Positions 8,342-16,593 of a stretch of DNA of 64,000 bases are shown piece after piece. Below the pieces are notes generated by a model that was not told where the DNA came from, made no database searches, and saw nothing but the letters and a program-made list of their open reading frames with translations. The position numbers were made by a program, and so were the translations under genes. Location of the stretch: contig JAXHUH010000352.1 in NCBI GenBank assembly GCA_034211175.1, forward strand, positions 93,226 through 157,225, in the 5' to 3' direction. The DNA comes from JAXHUH01 sp034211175. GTDB taxonomy: Bacteria > Actinomycetota > Acidimicrobiia > Acidimicrobiales > CAIXPF01. Numbering within the stretch: the stretch's first letter is position 1; each line of letters begins with the position of its first letter.

Positions 8342-9118
8342 TCAGACCGCCACGGCGTAGACGACGACGTTGTCCCGGTAGCTGCCGGCCGCCCGATCGA
8401 AGTCGCCGCCGCAGGTGATCAGGCGAAGCGCCGGGCCCGGGACCGCCCCGTACACGGCCGCGGTGGGGAACCCGTCCTTGGGGTGGCGCTCGACCCGCGT
8501 CACCCGAAAGCGCGCCACCGTGGCGTCGGCGCGGTGGACGACGACGTCATCACCCACGGCCAGCTCGGCGAGTCGGAAGAACGCCGCAGGACCGGTCGAC
8601 GAGTCGACGTGGCCGGCGAGCACGGCCGGGCCCGCCTCACCCGGTCGGGACGATCCGACGTACCAGCCGGCGACGTCGAAGTCCTGCGGGGCCTCGACCG
8701 CGCCGTCGGGGCCGAGCCCGAGCTCGACCAGCGGCACGTCGATGCCGACCGCGCCGACCACCACCCGCAGCGGCGTTGCGGCGCGGGCGCGTGGCACCGC
8801 GGCATCGTCGGCGTCCCGACCGCTGGCGGCCCCGACCCCGGCCGTCGTCAGCGGTGTCACCACGGCGGTCATCGACCCGGACGGCCCGGGCGCCGCGCGC
8901 CGGTCGGCCGTGACCTGCAGGGACGCGACGAACGACCCGACACCCCGGTCGGAGACACCGGCGCCGTCCGCGGAGCCGACCACGACGGCAACGACGACGG
9001 CCCCCGCGGCGACGCGCCGCGCGGCGGCGATGCGCCGCCGACGGGCCCGTCGGGCGCGCCGCGCCGTCCGCACGGTCCCCGACGTCACCGATCCGCCCGG
9101 GGCGCGTCGTTCCGTCAC
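8342..9118 (-). CDS. Class F sortase
   Basis: A 258-residue membrane-anchored transpeptidase. An Arg-rich cytoplasmic tail is followed by one membrane segment (AAGAVVVAVVVGSADG). The extracellular catalytic domain has His170 in LAGHVDSS, Cys236 in LITCGGDF and Arg248 in SYRDN, the complete sortase triad in class F spacing. GTG 9118 overlaps the stop of the DUF4397 gene by four bases (GTGA 9115-9118), so this start is preferred over the ATG at 9178. The DUF4397 protein is the obvious partner, although it shows no clear LPxTG motif. Confidence 0.88.
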   Translation of the reverse strand: MTERRAPGGSVTSGTVRTARRARRARRRRIAAARRVAAGAVVVAVVVGSADGAGVSDRGVGSFVASLQVTADRRAAPGPSGSMTAVVTPLTTAGVGAASGRDADDAAVPRARAATPLRVVVGAVGIDVPLVELGLGPDGAVEAPQDFDVAGWYVGSSRPGEAGPAVLAGHVDSSTGPAAFFRLAELAVGDDVVVHRADATVARFRVTRVERHPKDGFPTAAVYGAVPGPALRLITCGGDFDRAAGSYRDNVVVYAVAV

Positions 9119-10137
9119 GGGCGGAGGTCGCCCGAACGGCGCGTCGCAGCCGTCAGCACACCGGCGGCGACGAGGCACGATGCGACGAGCACGGCCGCGG
9201 GGGTCGCCAACCCCGAGCCCCCGACGTGCACCGCGGTCCCACCCGCGCCGGTCGCGATCGCCCCGACCTCCGGGACCTCCGGCGCGGCCGCGGCATCGAC
9301 GACCCTGGCGAGCACGCGGGCCTCGTCGAGCACGGTCGCACCCTCGGCGTCCACGACGGCCTCGAGGTCGCTGACCCCTCCCCCGCGCTGGAGGATCACC
9401 AGTGTGTTGACCGATCCGGGAGCGAGGTCGAGGTCGGTCCGGATGCCGTCGGGTCGATCGCCGGTCGTGATGTCGAGCGCGACGACCCCGGCGGGGACCT
9501 CCACGTAGTCGGTCACCACCGCGAAGGCCGCGCCGTCGCCGAAGAGGGCCCGGTCGTCCACCGCGACCCGCACCGAGCCGGCGGTCTCGTCGGCGTTGGC
9601 CAACCGCAGGCGGGCGGTCCCACTCGGCGGTGCGGAGAGGTCGTCGACGACGAGGGTGCTGCGGACGTCACCACCGGCGCCGAGCGCGGCAACGGTGAGC
9701 GCGCCCCCGGGCGGCAGCACCGTCGACGAGCGGAACCGCGCCGCCCCGCTCGGGGACGCGCCGGCCCGCCGCCAGCTGAACACGTACTCGCCCGGTGGGA
9801 GCGATTCGTAGCCGGTGACCTCCCCGTAGGTGACGTCGGCCGCCAGCAGCTCCTCGAACCCGCCGTCGGTCGCCGACACGTAGACGTCCATCGCCCCGGT
9901 CGACGGTGAGAGGTGGGCGACCCGGAGGTGGCCGTTCGCCTGCGCGTGCGCCGGCAACGGGGCCAGGGCGACGACGGCGAGCGCGCCGAGCACGACGAGC
10001 GCCAACCGGCCGACGACTCCCGGCACGTGACGACCGCGGGCGGGACGCGGGGCTGGCGACGACCGGCGCGACGTACGAGTGCCGGCTCCTCTCGGGCTCA
10101 CTGCGGATGGCTCCTCTCCACGGGCTCCGCAGATCAT
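9115..10137 (-). CDS. Secreted DUF4397 repeat protein with C-terminal membrane anchor
   Basis: A 340-residue surface protein. A signal peptide ends near AHAQA (~residue 68). Two β-rich DUF4397 units follow. The first begins LRVAHLSPSTGAMDVYV, and the second has ARLRLANADETAGSVRVAVD. A Gly-rich spacer leads to a C-terminal hydrophobic helix and an RR tail, the layout of a cell-wall sorting region. I see no LPxTG or LAxTG before the helix; the nearest is a Gly/Ala stretch. The function of DUF4397 is not established. DUF4397/class F sortase pairing is common in actinobacteria, which supports surface anchoring. A later GTG start is possible because the first ~35 residues are Arg/Pro-rich. Confidence 0.8.
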   Translation of the reverse strand: MICGARGEEPSAVSPRGAGTRTSRRSSPAPRPARGRHVPGVVGRLALVVLGALAVVALAPLPAHAQANGHLRVAHLSPSTGAMDVYVSATDGGFEELLAADVTYGEVTGYESLPPGEYVFSWRRAGASPSGAARFRSSTVLPPGGALTVAALGAGGDVRSTLVVDDLSAPPSGTARLRLANADETAGSVRVAVDDRALFGDGAAFAVVTDYVEVPAGVVALDITTGDRPDGIRTDLDLAPGSVNTLVILQRGGGVSDLEAVVDAEGATVLDEARVLARVVDAAAAPEVPEVGAIATGAGGTAVHVGGSGLATPAAVLVASCLVAAGVLTAATRRSGDLRP

Positions 10138-10241
10138 GGCGCGATTCCGCAGGTCGAACGGTGATCACGACCGCGATGAGCCCGTTCGGCGAGGCGAACG
10201 TCGAGTTGGCGGGGCTCCGGCGCCGGCGGTCGCCGCCGGGG

Positions 10242-11384
10242 TCAGGTCGGGCTGAGGCGGTACCCGCGGCGCACGACCGTCTCGACGCCGGCGCCGGCGT
10301 CGCCGAGGCGTTGACGGAGGCGGGCGACGGTGACCTCGACGACGTGGACGTCGGACTCGGCGCCGCCCCACACCTCGCTGAGCAGCGACTGCTTGGAGAC
10401 CACGACGCCGGGGCGGGCGGCGAGGGTGCGGAGCACGCCGCGCTCGCGCTCGGTCAGCCGCACGGGCTCGCGTCCGTCGACGGTGACCATCCGGCCCTGG
10501 ACCGAGACGTTGCGTCCGGCGAGCTCGAGCTCGGCGTTGCGGCCCGTGAACTCGTGGGTCAGGCACTGGACCATGGGGCCGAGGCGGGCCCGATCGGGCT
10601 GGATCGGCGCGCGGATGCCCTGCTCGACAGCACCGGCCGAGCACACGGGCCCGACGCACACGGTGACCACGTCCTCGTTGAGCGACCGGCGCACGTCGTC
10701 GAGTCGGCCGATCTCGGCGGCGATCGTCATGAAGTTCTCGATCGCCGGCTTCGCGGTGAACGTGACGGCGTCGACCTTGCGCTCGCAGATCGACCGGATG
10801 AGCCGTTCGGCCGGCCCGAGGTCGTCGGGCAGCGACCACCGGTACACGGGAACGGTGACGACATCGGCGCCGAGCGCCCCGACCGCGGCCGCCAGGTCCT
10901 CGCCATCGGTGCCGTCGAGCTGCACGGCCACGAGCCGTCCCTCGACGCCGACGCGCTCGAGCTCGGCGACCATCCCCTCGGACTGCGCGTCGGGCGCCGC
11001 CCACGCGACGGTGAGCCCGCCGGTGATGGCGGCGCCCATCGCCTTCGGGCCGCGTACGTAGAGATCGGCGTGCTCGAGCGCGGCCCGGAGCTGGTCGCCG
11101 AGGTGGAGTGCGTCCGCCGCCTCCAGCCAGCCGCGGACACCGATGCCCGTCATGAGCAGAACGATGTCGGGGCGCCGCTCGACCACGGCGCGCGTGGCCT
11201 GCTCGAGCGCCTCGGTCGGGCCGAGCGGATGGGTCTTGATGACCGCACCGTGCTGGCACTCGGCGCCCCGGTGCTCGAGCAGGCGGATCTGCTCCTCCGA
11301 GCGCCGATCGGCGGTCACGCCGACCACGAAACCGGAGAGCGGATTCGTGTGCATGACCAGATCATGAACCAGCGGTGTTTCCAC
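10242..11384 (-). CDS. nnaR: HemD-domain winged-helix regulator of nitrite/nitrate assimilation (NnaR type)
   Basis: A 380-residue fusion. Residues ~15-270 are a uroporphyrinogen-III-synthase fold (GFVVGVTADRRSEEQI, VDAVTFTAKPAIENF, VCVGPVCSAGAVEQG). Residues ~300-378 are an OmpR-type winged helix (LTERERGVLRTLAARPG, VEVTVARLRQRLGD, VVRRGYRLSP). Actinobacterial proteins of this build (NnaR) co-regulate nitrite-reductase genes with GlnR. The gene lies downstream of nirB-nirD on the same strand, fitting that role. The first Met (11384) or Met11 (11354) could be the start. The name rests on architecture and neighbourhood only. Confidence 0.85.
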   Translation of the reverse strand: METPLVHDLVMHTNPLSGFVVGVTADRRSEEQIRLLEHRGAECQHGAVIKTHPLGPTEALEQATRAVVERRPDIVLLMTGIGVRGWLEAADALHLGDQLRAALEHADLYVRGPKAMGAAITGGLTVAWAAPDAQSEGMVAELERVGVEGRLVAVQLDGTDGEDLAAAVGALGADVVTVPVYRWSLPDDLGPAERLIRSICERKVDAVTFTAKPAIENFMTIAAEIGRLDDVRRSLNEDVVTVCVGPVCSAGAVEQGIRAPIQPDRARLGPMVQCLTHEFTGRNAELELAGRNVSVQGRMVTVDGREPVRLTERERGVLRTLAARPGVVVSKQSLLSEVWGGAESDVHVVEVTVARLRQRLGDAGAGVETVVRRGYRLSPT

Positions 11385-11528
11385 CTTGTTTCCTGCCCGG
11401 TCGCGTCGGGTGAACGTGCGACACCATCGTCGGAACGCACCCGCCGAGCGGCGCGACGGTCAGACCGCGAACCGGGTGACCGGCCGGGCGACGGGCGCGG
11501 GCCCGGCCACCACCGGTGACGACCGGGG

Positions 11529-11933
11529 TCAGGTGAGCGGCTCGTCGCTGACCAGGACGACGCCGTCGCTGACGAGGACGTCGTGGACGGGCACCGCCAC
11601 GCTCGGGTCGTCGAGGCACTCGCCGGTGCGGAGGTCGAACGCCTGCTTGTACAGCGGGGACGCGACCATCGCCACACCCCTGCGGTCGCCGACGATGCCC
11701 CGCGACAGCACGCCGGCGCCGCTGAACGGGTCGACGTTGGAGATGGCGTGGACCGAGCCGTCGCGCAGGCGGAACACGGCAACCTGCCTTCCGGCCACGA
11801 GGGCGCAGACGCCGGTGTCGACGACGATGTGCTCGAGCTCGCACACCTCGGTCCACGCCGTCGCCGCGTCGGCGGCGACACGATCGGTGTCGATGTCGGT
11901 GTCGGCCATGTCGGGCCCGATCGTCTCGGTCAC
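11529..11933 (-). CDS. nirD: Nitrite reductase small subunit
   Basis: A 134-residue Rieske-fold subunit lacking Rieske ligands, as expected for NirD. The β-sandwich shows VCALVAGRQVAVFRLRDGS and NVDPFSGAGVLSRGIVGDRR. It ends with SPLYKQAFDLRTGECLDDP and the VPVHDV strand typical of NirD. It partners the NirB large subunit in cytoplasmic NAD(P)H-dependent reduction of nitrite to ammonium. It lies 82 bp downstream of nirB on the same strand and 144 bp before nnaR. A start at Met9 (11909) is possible. Confidence 0.9.
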   Translation of the reverse strand: MTETIGPDMADTDIDTDRVAADAATAWTEVCELEHIVVDTGVCALVAGRQVAVFRLRDGSVHAISNVDPFSGAGVLSRGIVGDRRGVAMVASPLYKQAFDLRTGECLDDPSVAVPVHDVLVSDGVVLVSDEPLT

Positions 11934-12015
11934 GCTCGGCTCCGTCGATAGGGGTCGGGATCGACCGGGTCGGTTCGGTTCGGGTCGGTTCGGGGTCTGC
12001 TCGCGGGCGACGTCG

Positions 12016-14583
12016 TCACGGCTTGCGACCGATCGTCACCGGCACGGGTCGCTCGGCGTGCTCGTGCTCGTCGGGCCGGGCCGGGCGTCGCTGGCCGCGC
12101 TCGCGCACGTAGGCCAGCGACGGGTCGCCCTGGCCGGGGGCGTTCACGAACGGGGTGAACCGGGCGACCTTCTCCGGGTCCTCGATCGTGACCTTCCACT
12201 CGCACCGGTAGGTCTCGACGTGGTGGGCCATGGCGGCCTCGAGCTCGTCGCAGATCCCCAGCGCGTCGTCGATGACGACCCGTCGCAGGTAGTCGAGCCC
12301 GCCCTCGAGCCGGTTGAACCACGGCGCGGTGCGCTCCAACCGGTCGGCGGTGCGCACGTAGTACATGGTGAACCGGTCGATGTAGCGGATCAGCGTGTCG
12401 CGGTCGAGGTCCTCGGCGAGGAGCACCGCGTGCTGCGGTCGCATGCCGCCGTTGCCGCACACATAGAGGTTCCAGCCCTTCTCGGTGGCGATGACACCGA
12501 TGTCCTTGCCCTGGGCCTCGGCGCACTCGCGGGCGCAACCCGACACCGCCAGCTTCAGCTTGTGGGGTGAGCGCAGGCCCCGGTACCGCAGCTCGAGATC
12601 GATGGCCAGCTGCACCGAGTCCTGGACGCCGTAGCGGCACCAGGTGTCACCGACGCACGACTTCACCGTGCGCATGGCCTTGCCGTACGCGTGGCCGGAC
12701 TCGAAGCCGGCGTCGACGAGGCGACCCCAGATCTCCGGCAGCTGCTCGAGGCGGGCGCCGAACAGGTCGATGCGCTGACCGCCGGTGATCTTCGTGTAGA
12801 GGTCGAACTCCTTGGCGACCTCGCCGAGCACGATCAGCTTGTCGGGGGTGATCTCGCCCCCGGGGACCCGGGGCACGACCGAGTAGGTGCCGTCCTTCTG
12901 GAGGTTGGCCAACGCCCGGTCGTTGGTGTCCTGGAGCCCGGCGTGGGGGTCGTCGAGCACGTACTCGTTCCACAGCGACGCCAGCATCGACGCCACCGCG
13001 GGCCGGCAGATCTCACACCCGCGCCCGGTACCCCAGCCGTCGATCAGCTCGTCGAAGGTGGCGACGCGGTTGACCCGGACGACGTCGAAGAGCTCCTGGC
13101 GGGTGAAGCGGAAGTGCTCGCAGATCGAGTGGTCGACCTCGATGCCGGCCGCTTCGAGCTCGGCGTCGATGATCGTCTTGCACAGCGGCACGCAGCTGCC
13201 GCAGCTGGTGCCGGCCCTCGTCCCGCTCTTGATCGCGCTCACGGTGTGGGCGCCGTCGGCGACGGCGTCGCAGATGGCGCCCTTGGAGACGTTGTTGCAG
13301 CTGCAGATCGTGGCATCCGCGGGCAGCTGGTCGGGGGTGAGGGCGACGCCGCCGCCCTCCGACGCCGGTGCGATCAGGCTCGACGGGTCGTCGGGCAGCT
13401 TCAGCCCGTTGAGCATCATCTGGTGGAGCGCGCCGTAGTCGGAGGCGTCGCCGACCAGGATCCCGCCGAGGAGCTTCTTCGCCCGGCCGTCGACGACGAC
13501 CTTCTTGTAGACGCCGGCGACCGCGTCGGACCAGGCGAGGACCCGGGCGCCCTCGGTCGTGGCATGGGCGTCACCGAACGACGCGACGTCGACGCCGAGC
13601 AGCTTGAGCTTGGTCGACATCTCGGCGCCGGCGAAGACCCCCTCGCCCCCGGCGAGCCGGGCGGCGAGGGCGCGGGCCATGTCGTAGCCGGGAGCGACGA
13701 GCCCGTAGATCATCCCGCCGTTGCACGCCGCGACCTCGCCGATCGCCGAGATCGCCGGGTCGGAGCTGGTCAGTTCCTCGTCGACGAGCACGCCGCCGCG
13801 GGGCCCGATGTCGAGGCCGGCGTCGCGGGCGAGCTCGTCGCGGGCCCGGATGCCGGCCGAGAAGACGACCATGTCGGCGGCGAGCTCGGTGTCGTCGGCG
13901 AAGGTGAGCCGCTCGATGCGGCCGCCGTCGCCGGCGCGGCAGATCTCGGTCGTGGCCTTCGACGTGTGGACGCCGATGCCGAGCTTCGACATCTCCTCCG
14001 CGAGCACCGCGCCGCCGGCGTCGTCGACCTGCACGGGCATGAGCCGGGGTGCGAACTCGACGACGTGGGTCCGCAGGCCCAGGGACCGGAGGGCGTTGGC
14101 GGCCTCGAGGCCGAGCAGCCCGCCGCCGATCACGACGCCGGTGGCGCAATCGGCGGCGTAGCTGCGGATGGCGTCGAGGTCGTCGAGGGTGCGGTAGACG
14201 AAGCACCCGGGACCCTCGTTGCCGGGGATCGGCGGGACGAACGGGTACGAGCCCGTCGCCAGGACCAGGTGGTCGTAGCCGAGCACGGCGCCGGTCGAGG
14301 TGGTGACCGTCCTGGCGGCCCGGTCGATGGCGGTGACCCGCTCGCCGATCCGGGTCGTGACGGCCGGGTGGTCGTCGACGACGTCGCTGGTGAGCGACAG
14401 GTCCTCGGCGGTGCGGCCCTCGAAGTAGGCGGAGAGGTGGACCCGGTCGTAGGCCGGCCGGCGCTCCTCGCCGAAGGCGATCACGTCCCAGGCCTCGGCG
14501 GCCCCGGTCTCGATCAGCGACTCGAGAAGACGCTGGGAGACCATGCCGTTCCCGACGACGAGAAGAGTCGGTTTCTGGCTCAT
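12016..14583 (-). CDS. nirB: Nitrite reductase [NAD(P)H] large subunit
   Basis: An 855-residue assimilatory nitrite reductase with the full domain order. The N-terminal FAD/NAD oxidoreductase has TLLVVGNGMVSQRL, GVVIGGGLLGLEAANALRSL and FSAGIRARDELA. BFD-like [2Fe-2S] Cys clusters follow (C427/C429 in ICSCNNV, C461/C464 in CGSC), with a second Cys group at ~488-526. The C-terminal sulfite/nitrite-reductase domain carries the siroheme/[4Fe-4S] ligands C643, C649, C683 and C687 (SCVGDTWCR, SGCARECAE). It reduces nitrite to ammonium with six electrons, using siroheme from cysG. The ATG at 14583 lies 13 bp from a perfect short inverted repeat, and the promoter is shared with narK. Confidence 0.95.
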   Translation of the reverse strand: MSQKPTLLVVGNGMVSQRLLESLIETGAAEAWDVIAFGEERRPAYDRVHLSAYFEGRTAEDLSLTSDVVDDHPAVTTRIGERVTAIDRAARTVTTSTGAVLGYDHLVLATGSYPFVPPIPGNEGPGCFVYRTLDDLDAIRSYAADCATGVVIGGGLLGLEAANALRSLGLRTHVVEFAPRLMPVQVDDAGGAVLAEEMSKLGIGVHTSKATTEICRAGDGGRIERLTFADDTELAADMVVFSAGIRARDELARDAGLDIGPRGGVLVDEELTSSDPAISAIGEVAACNGGMIYGLVAPGYDMARALAARLAGGEGVFAGAEMSTKLKLLGVDVASFGDAHATTEGARVLAWSDAVAGVYKKVVVDGRAKKLLGGILVGDASDYGALHQMMLNGLKLPDDPSSLIAPASEGGGVALTPDQLPADATICSCNNVSKGAICDAVADGAHTVSAIKSGTRAGTSCGSCVPLCKTIIDAELEAAGIEVDHSICEHFRFTRQELFDVVRVNRVATFDELIDGWGTGRGCEICRPAVASMLASLWNEYVLDDPHAGLQDTNDRALANLQKDGTYSVVPRVPGGEITPDKLIVLGEVAKEFDLYTKITGGQRIDLFGARLEQLPEIWGRLVDAGFESGHAYGKAMRTVKSCVGDTWCRYGVQDSVQLAIDLELRYRGLRSPHKLKLAVSGCARECAEAQGKDIGVIATEKGWNLYVCGNGGMRPQHAVLLAEDLDRDTLIRYIDRFTMYYVRTADRLERTAPWFNRLEGGLDYLRRVVIDDALGICDELEAAMAHHVETYRCEWKVTIEDPEKVARFTPFVNAPGQGDPSLAYVRERGQRRPARPDEHEHAERPVPVTIGRKP

Positions 14584-14596
14584 GGCCGACGACGTT

Positions 14597-14660
14597 ATTG
14601 GTCCAATGCGCCGACCGGAAGTGTCTGGTGTGAACCGATGATCAACACGATCTCACACCA
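14597..14660. promoter_or_regulatory. Two inverted repeats in the nirB/narK divergent promoter
   Basis: ATTGG-T-CCAAT (14597-14607) is a perfect 5+1+5 repeat just upstream of the nirB start. TGGTGTGA (14626-14633) and TCACACCA (14653-14660) are perfect 8-bp arms 19 bp apart. Between those arms, TGAAC-n6-TCAAC (14631-14646) resembles degenerate GlnR half-sites. Both genes could be controlled here by the NnaR-type and GlnR-type regulators. Confidence 0.45.
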
Positions 14661-14809
14661 CCAATCTGACGTTGTGCAGGACCTCAGCGGCATCCTGACC
14701 TGGGGTTTTCCACCTCACAAGGCAGTGTAGGCGCCGTGCGTTGTTGTTGTCCGTTTCGCAACGCATGAAATGGTGACTCGGCCTCCGGGATGCGCCATGG
14801 TGTCGTCCC

Positions 14810-16372
14810 ATGTCCACGACATCGGAAACCCCGCCCGGTTCCTCGCCGAAGGAAGCCGCGACCCGGCTCAAGGGCCTCTGGTCCTTCGAGGGCAAGTACC
14901 GCACCCTCCACCTGACCTGGTTCGCCTTCTTCCTCTCGTTCGTCGTCTGGTTCAACTTCGCACCGTTCTCGAAGACGATCGGCGAGCAGCTCGACCTCAC
15001 CAGCGGCCAGCTCGGCACGCTGGCGCTGTGCAACGTCGCGCTGACGGTGCCGGCCCGGATCCTCATCGGCATGGCGCTCGACCGGTTCGGGCCCCGCCGG
15101 GTGTACACGGCGATCCTCGTGTACGCCGCGATCCCGTGCCTGCTGTTCGCCACGGCCGACACGTTCTCGATGCTCGTTGTCAGCCGCCTGCTGCTCGGCA
15201 TCGTCGGCGCCGGGTTCGTGGTCGGCATCCGCATGGTGTCGGAGTGGTTCCCCCCGAGGGAGGTCGGGATGGCCGAGGGCGTCTACGGCGGTTGGGGCAA
15301 CTTCGGTTCGGCCGCCGCCGCGTTCTCGCTGCCGGTGATCGCCTCGTGGGTCGGCGGGGACGAGGGCTGGCGCTGGGCCATCGGGGTCACCGGCGTGGTC
15401 GCCGCCATCTACGGCGTCATCTACTACTTCTCGGTTCGGGACACGCCCGAGGGCGTCACCTACGTGCGGCCCCGCCGCCAGGGTGCGCTCGAGGTGACCA
15501 ACCGGGGTGCCGTGTTCGGCCTCGCGCTGCTGTCGCTGCCGTTCACCGGTGTGCTCGCCCTGATCGCCTGGCGGGTGTGGCGGGTCGATGTCCTCTCGAC
15601 GACCGGCCTGTGGATCTGCTTCGGCCTCGTGCTCGGCCTCACCGTCTTCCAGACCCGGCAGGTGTTCACCGTCAACCGGGCCGCACTGAACAACGAGTAC
15701 GAGCCGTCGGACACCTACCCGTTCCGCTCGGTCGCCGTGCTGTGCGTCGCCTACTTCTGCACCTTCGGCTCCGAGCTGGCGGTCGTGTCGATGCTGCCGA
15801 CGTTCTTCGCCGAGACCTGGGACCTCGACCCCCGCTGGGCCGGCTGGACGGCCAGCGCCTTCGCCTGGATGAACCTCGCGGCCCGCCCGAGCGGTGGACT
15901 GCTCTCCGACCTGCTCGGCAGCCGGCGCCGCACCCTGCGGACGCTGCTGCTCGGCCTGATCGTCGGCTACGTCGGCATGTCGCTGCTCAGCTCGGCGTGG
16001 CCGGTGGCCATCGCCGTCGTCGTGTGCATGTGCTGCTCGTTCTTCGTGCAGTCCGGCGAGGGTGCGGTCTACGCCATCGTGCCGCTGGTCAAGAAGCGGG
16101 TGTCCGGGCAGATCTCGGGCATGGCCGGGGCGTACGGCAACGTCGGCGCCGTCGTCTTCCTCACCGCCCTGCTCTACGTGACCCCGTCGCAGTTCTTCCT
16201 CATCATCGCCGGCGCCTCGATCGTCGCCGTCGTCTCGAGCCGCTTCCTGGTCGAGCCGACCGACAGCTTCGGCGACCAGCTCCTCACCGACGAGGCGCCG
16301 GTCGGCGGGGTGCCGGTCGCAACGGCCGAGACCGAGCCGACGCCGGCCGCGGTCCCCTCCCCCACGGCCTGA
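14810..16372 (+). CDS. narK: NarK-type nitrate/nitrite MFS transporter
   Basis: A 520-residue, roughly 12-helix major-facilitator transporter. The two nitrate signatures are present: GGWGNFGSA (~160) and GAYGNVGA (~440). An MFS loop motif DRFGPRR follows helix 2. Family members import nitrate or exchange nitrate/nitrite. It is divergent from nirB and precedes the nitrate-reductase genes on the same strand, so nitrate uptake for assimilation is likely. A 16-bp perfect hairpin (16402-16439) follows the stop and may end or attenuate its transcript before the reductase genes. Confidence 0.93.
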   Translation: MSTTSETPPGSSPKEAATRLKGLWSFEGKYRTLHLTWFAFFLSFVVWFNFAPFSKTIGEQLDLTSGQLGTLALCNVALTVPARILIGMALDRFGPRRVYTAILVYAAIPCLLFATADTFSMLVVSRLLLGIVGAGFVVGIRMVSEWFPPREVGMAEGVYGGWGNFGSAAAAFSLPVIASWVGGDEGWRWAIGVTGVVAAIYGVIYYFSVRDTPEGVTYVRPRRQGALEVTNRGAVFGLALLSLPFTGVLALIAWRVWRVDVLSTTGLWICFGLVLGLTVFQTRQVFTVNRAALNNEYEPSDTYPFRSVAVLCVAYFCTFGSELAVVSMLPTFFAETWDLDPRWAGWTASAFAWMNLAARPSGGLLSDLLGSRRRTLRTLLLGLIVGYVGMSLLSSAWPVAIAVVVCMCCSFFVQSGEGAVYAIVPLVKKRVSGQISGMAGAYGNVGAVVFLTALLYVTPSQFFLIIAGASIVAVVSSRFLVEPTDSFGDQLLTDEAPVGGVPVATAETEPTPAAVPSPTA

Positions 16373-16401
16373 GCCCTACCCGGGCCGCACCGGCCCTCCC
16401 A

Positions 16402-16439
16402 CGGTTCCGCCCCCACCCGCACCGGTGGGGGCGGAACCG
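16402..16439 (+). terminator. Strong hairpin after narK
   Basis: A perfect 16-bp stem (arms 16402-16417 and 16424-16439) closes a 6-base loop, 29 bp after the narK stop. No U-tract follows, as is usual in high-GC actinobacteria. It may be a full or partial terminator between narK and the downstream reductase genes. Confidence 0.7.
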
Positions 16440-16593
16440 CACCGGCCGTCATCGTGGGCGCCGAGCCCGCCCGATTCACCGACTCGTAACCCCCGGGAGC
16501 TGACGTGCAACCCGAACTCCGCGATCGTGACCTGCGACGACCGTCCGGTGGACGCGCACGGCGCGCGGGACGACGGCACGTGGGAGCCCAGCC

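Noticed and set aside
12691..14730. Long plus-strand open frame opposite nirB
   Set aside because: It is a mirror frame produced by GC-rich codon bias. Nearly every codon is complementary to the clearly recognised NirB, and the protein has no motif.
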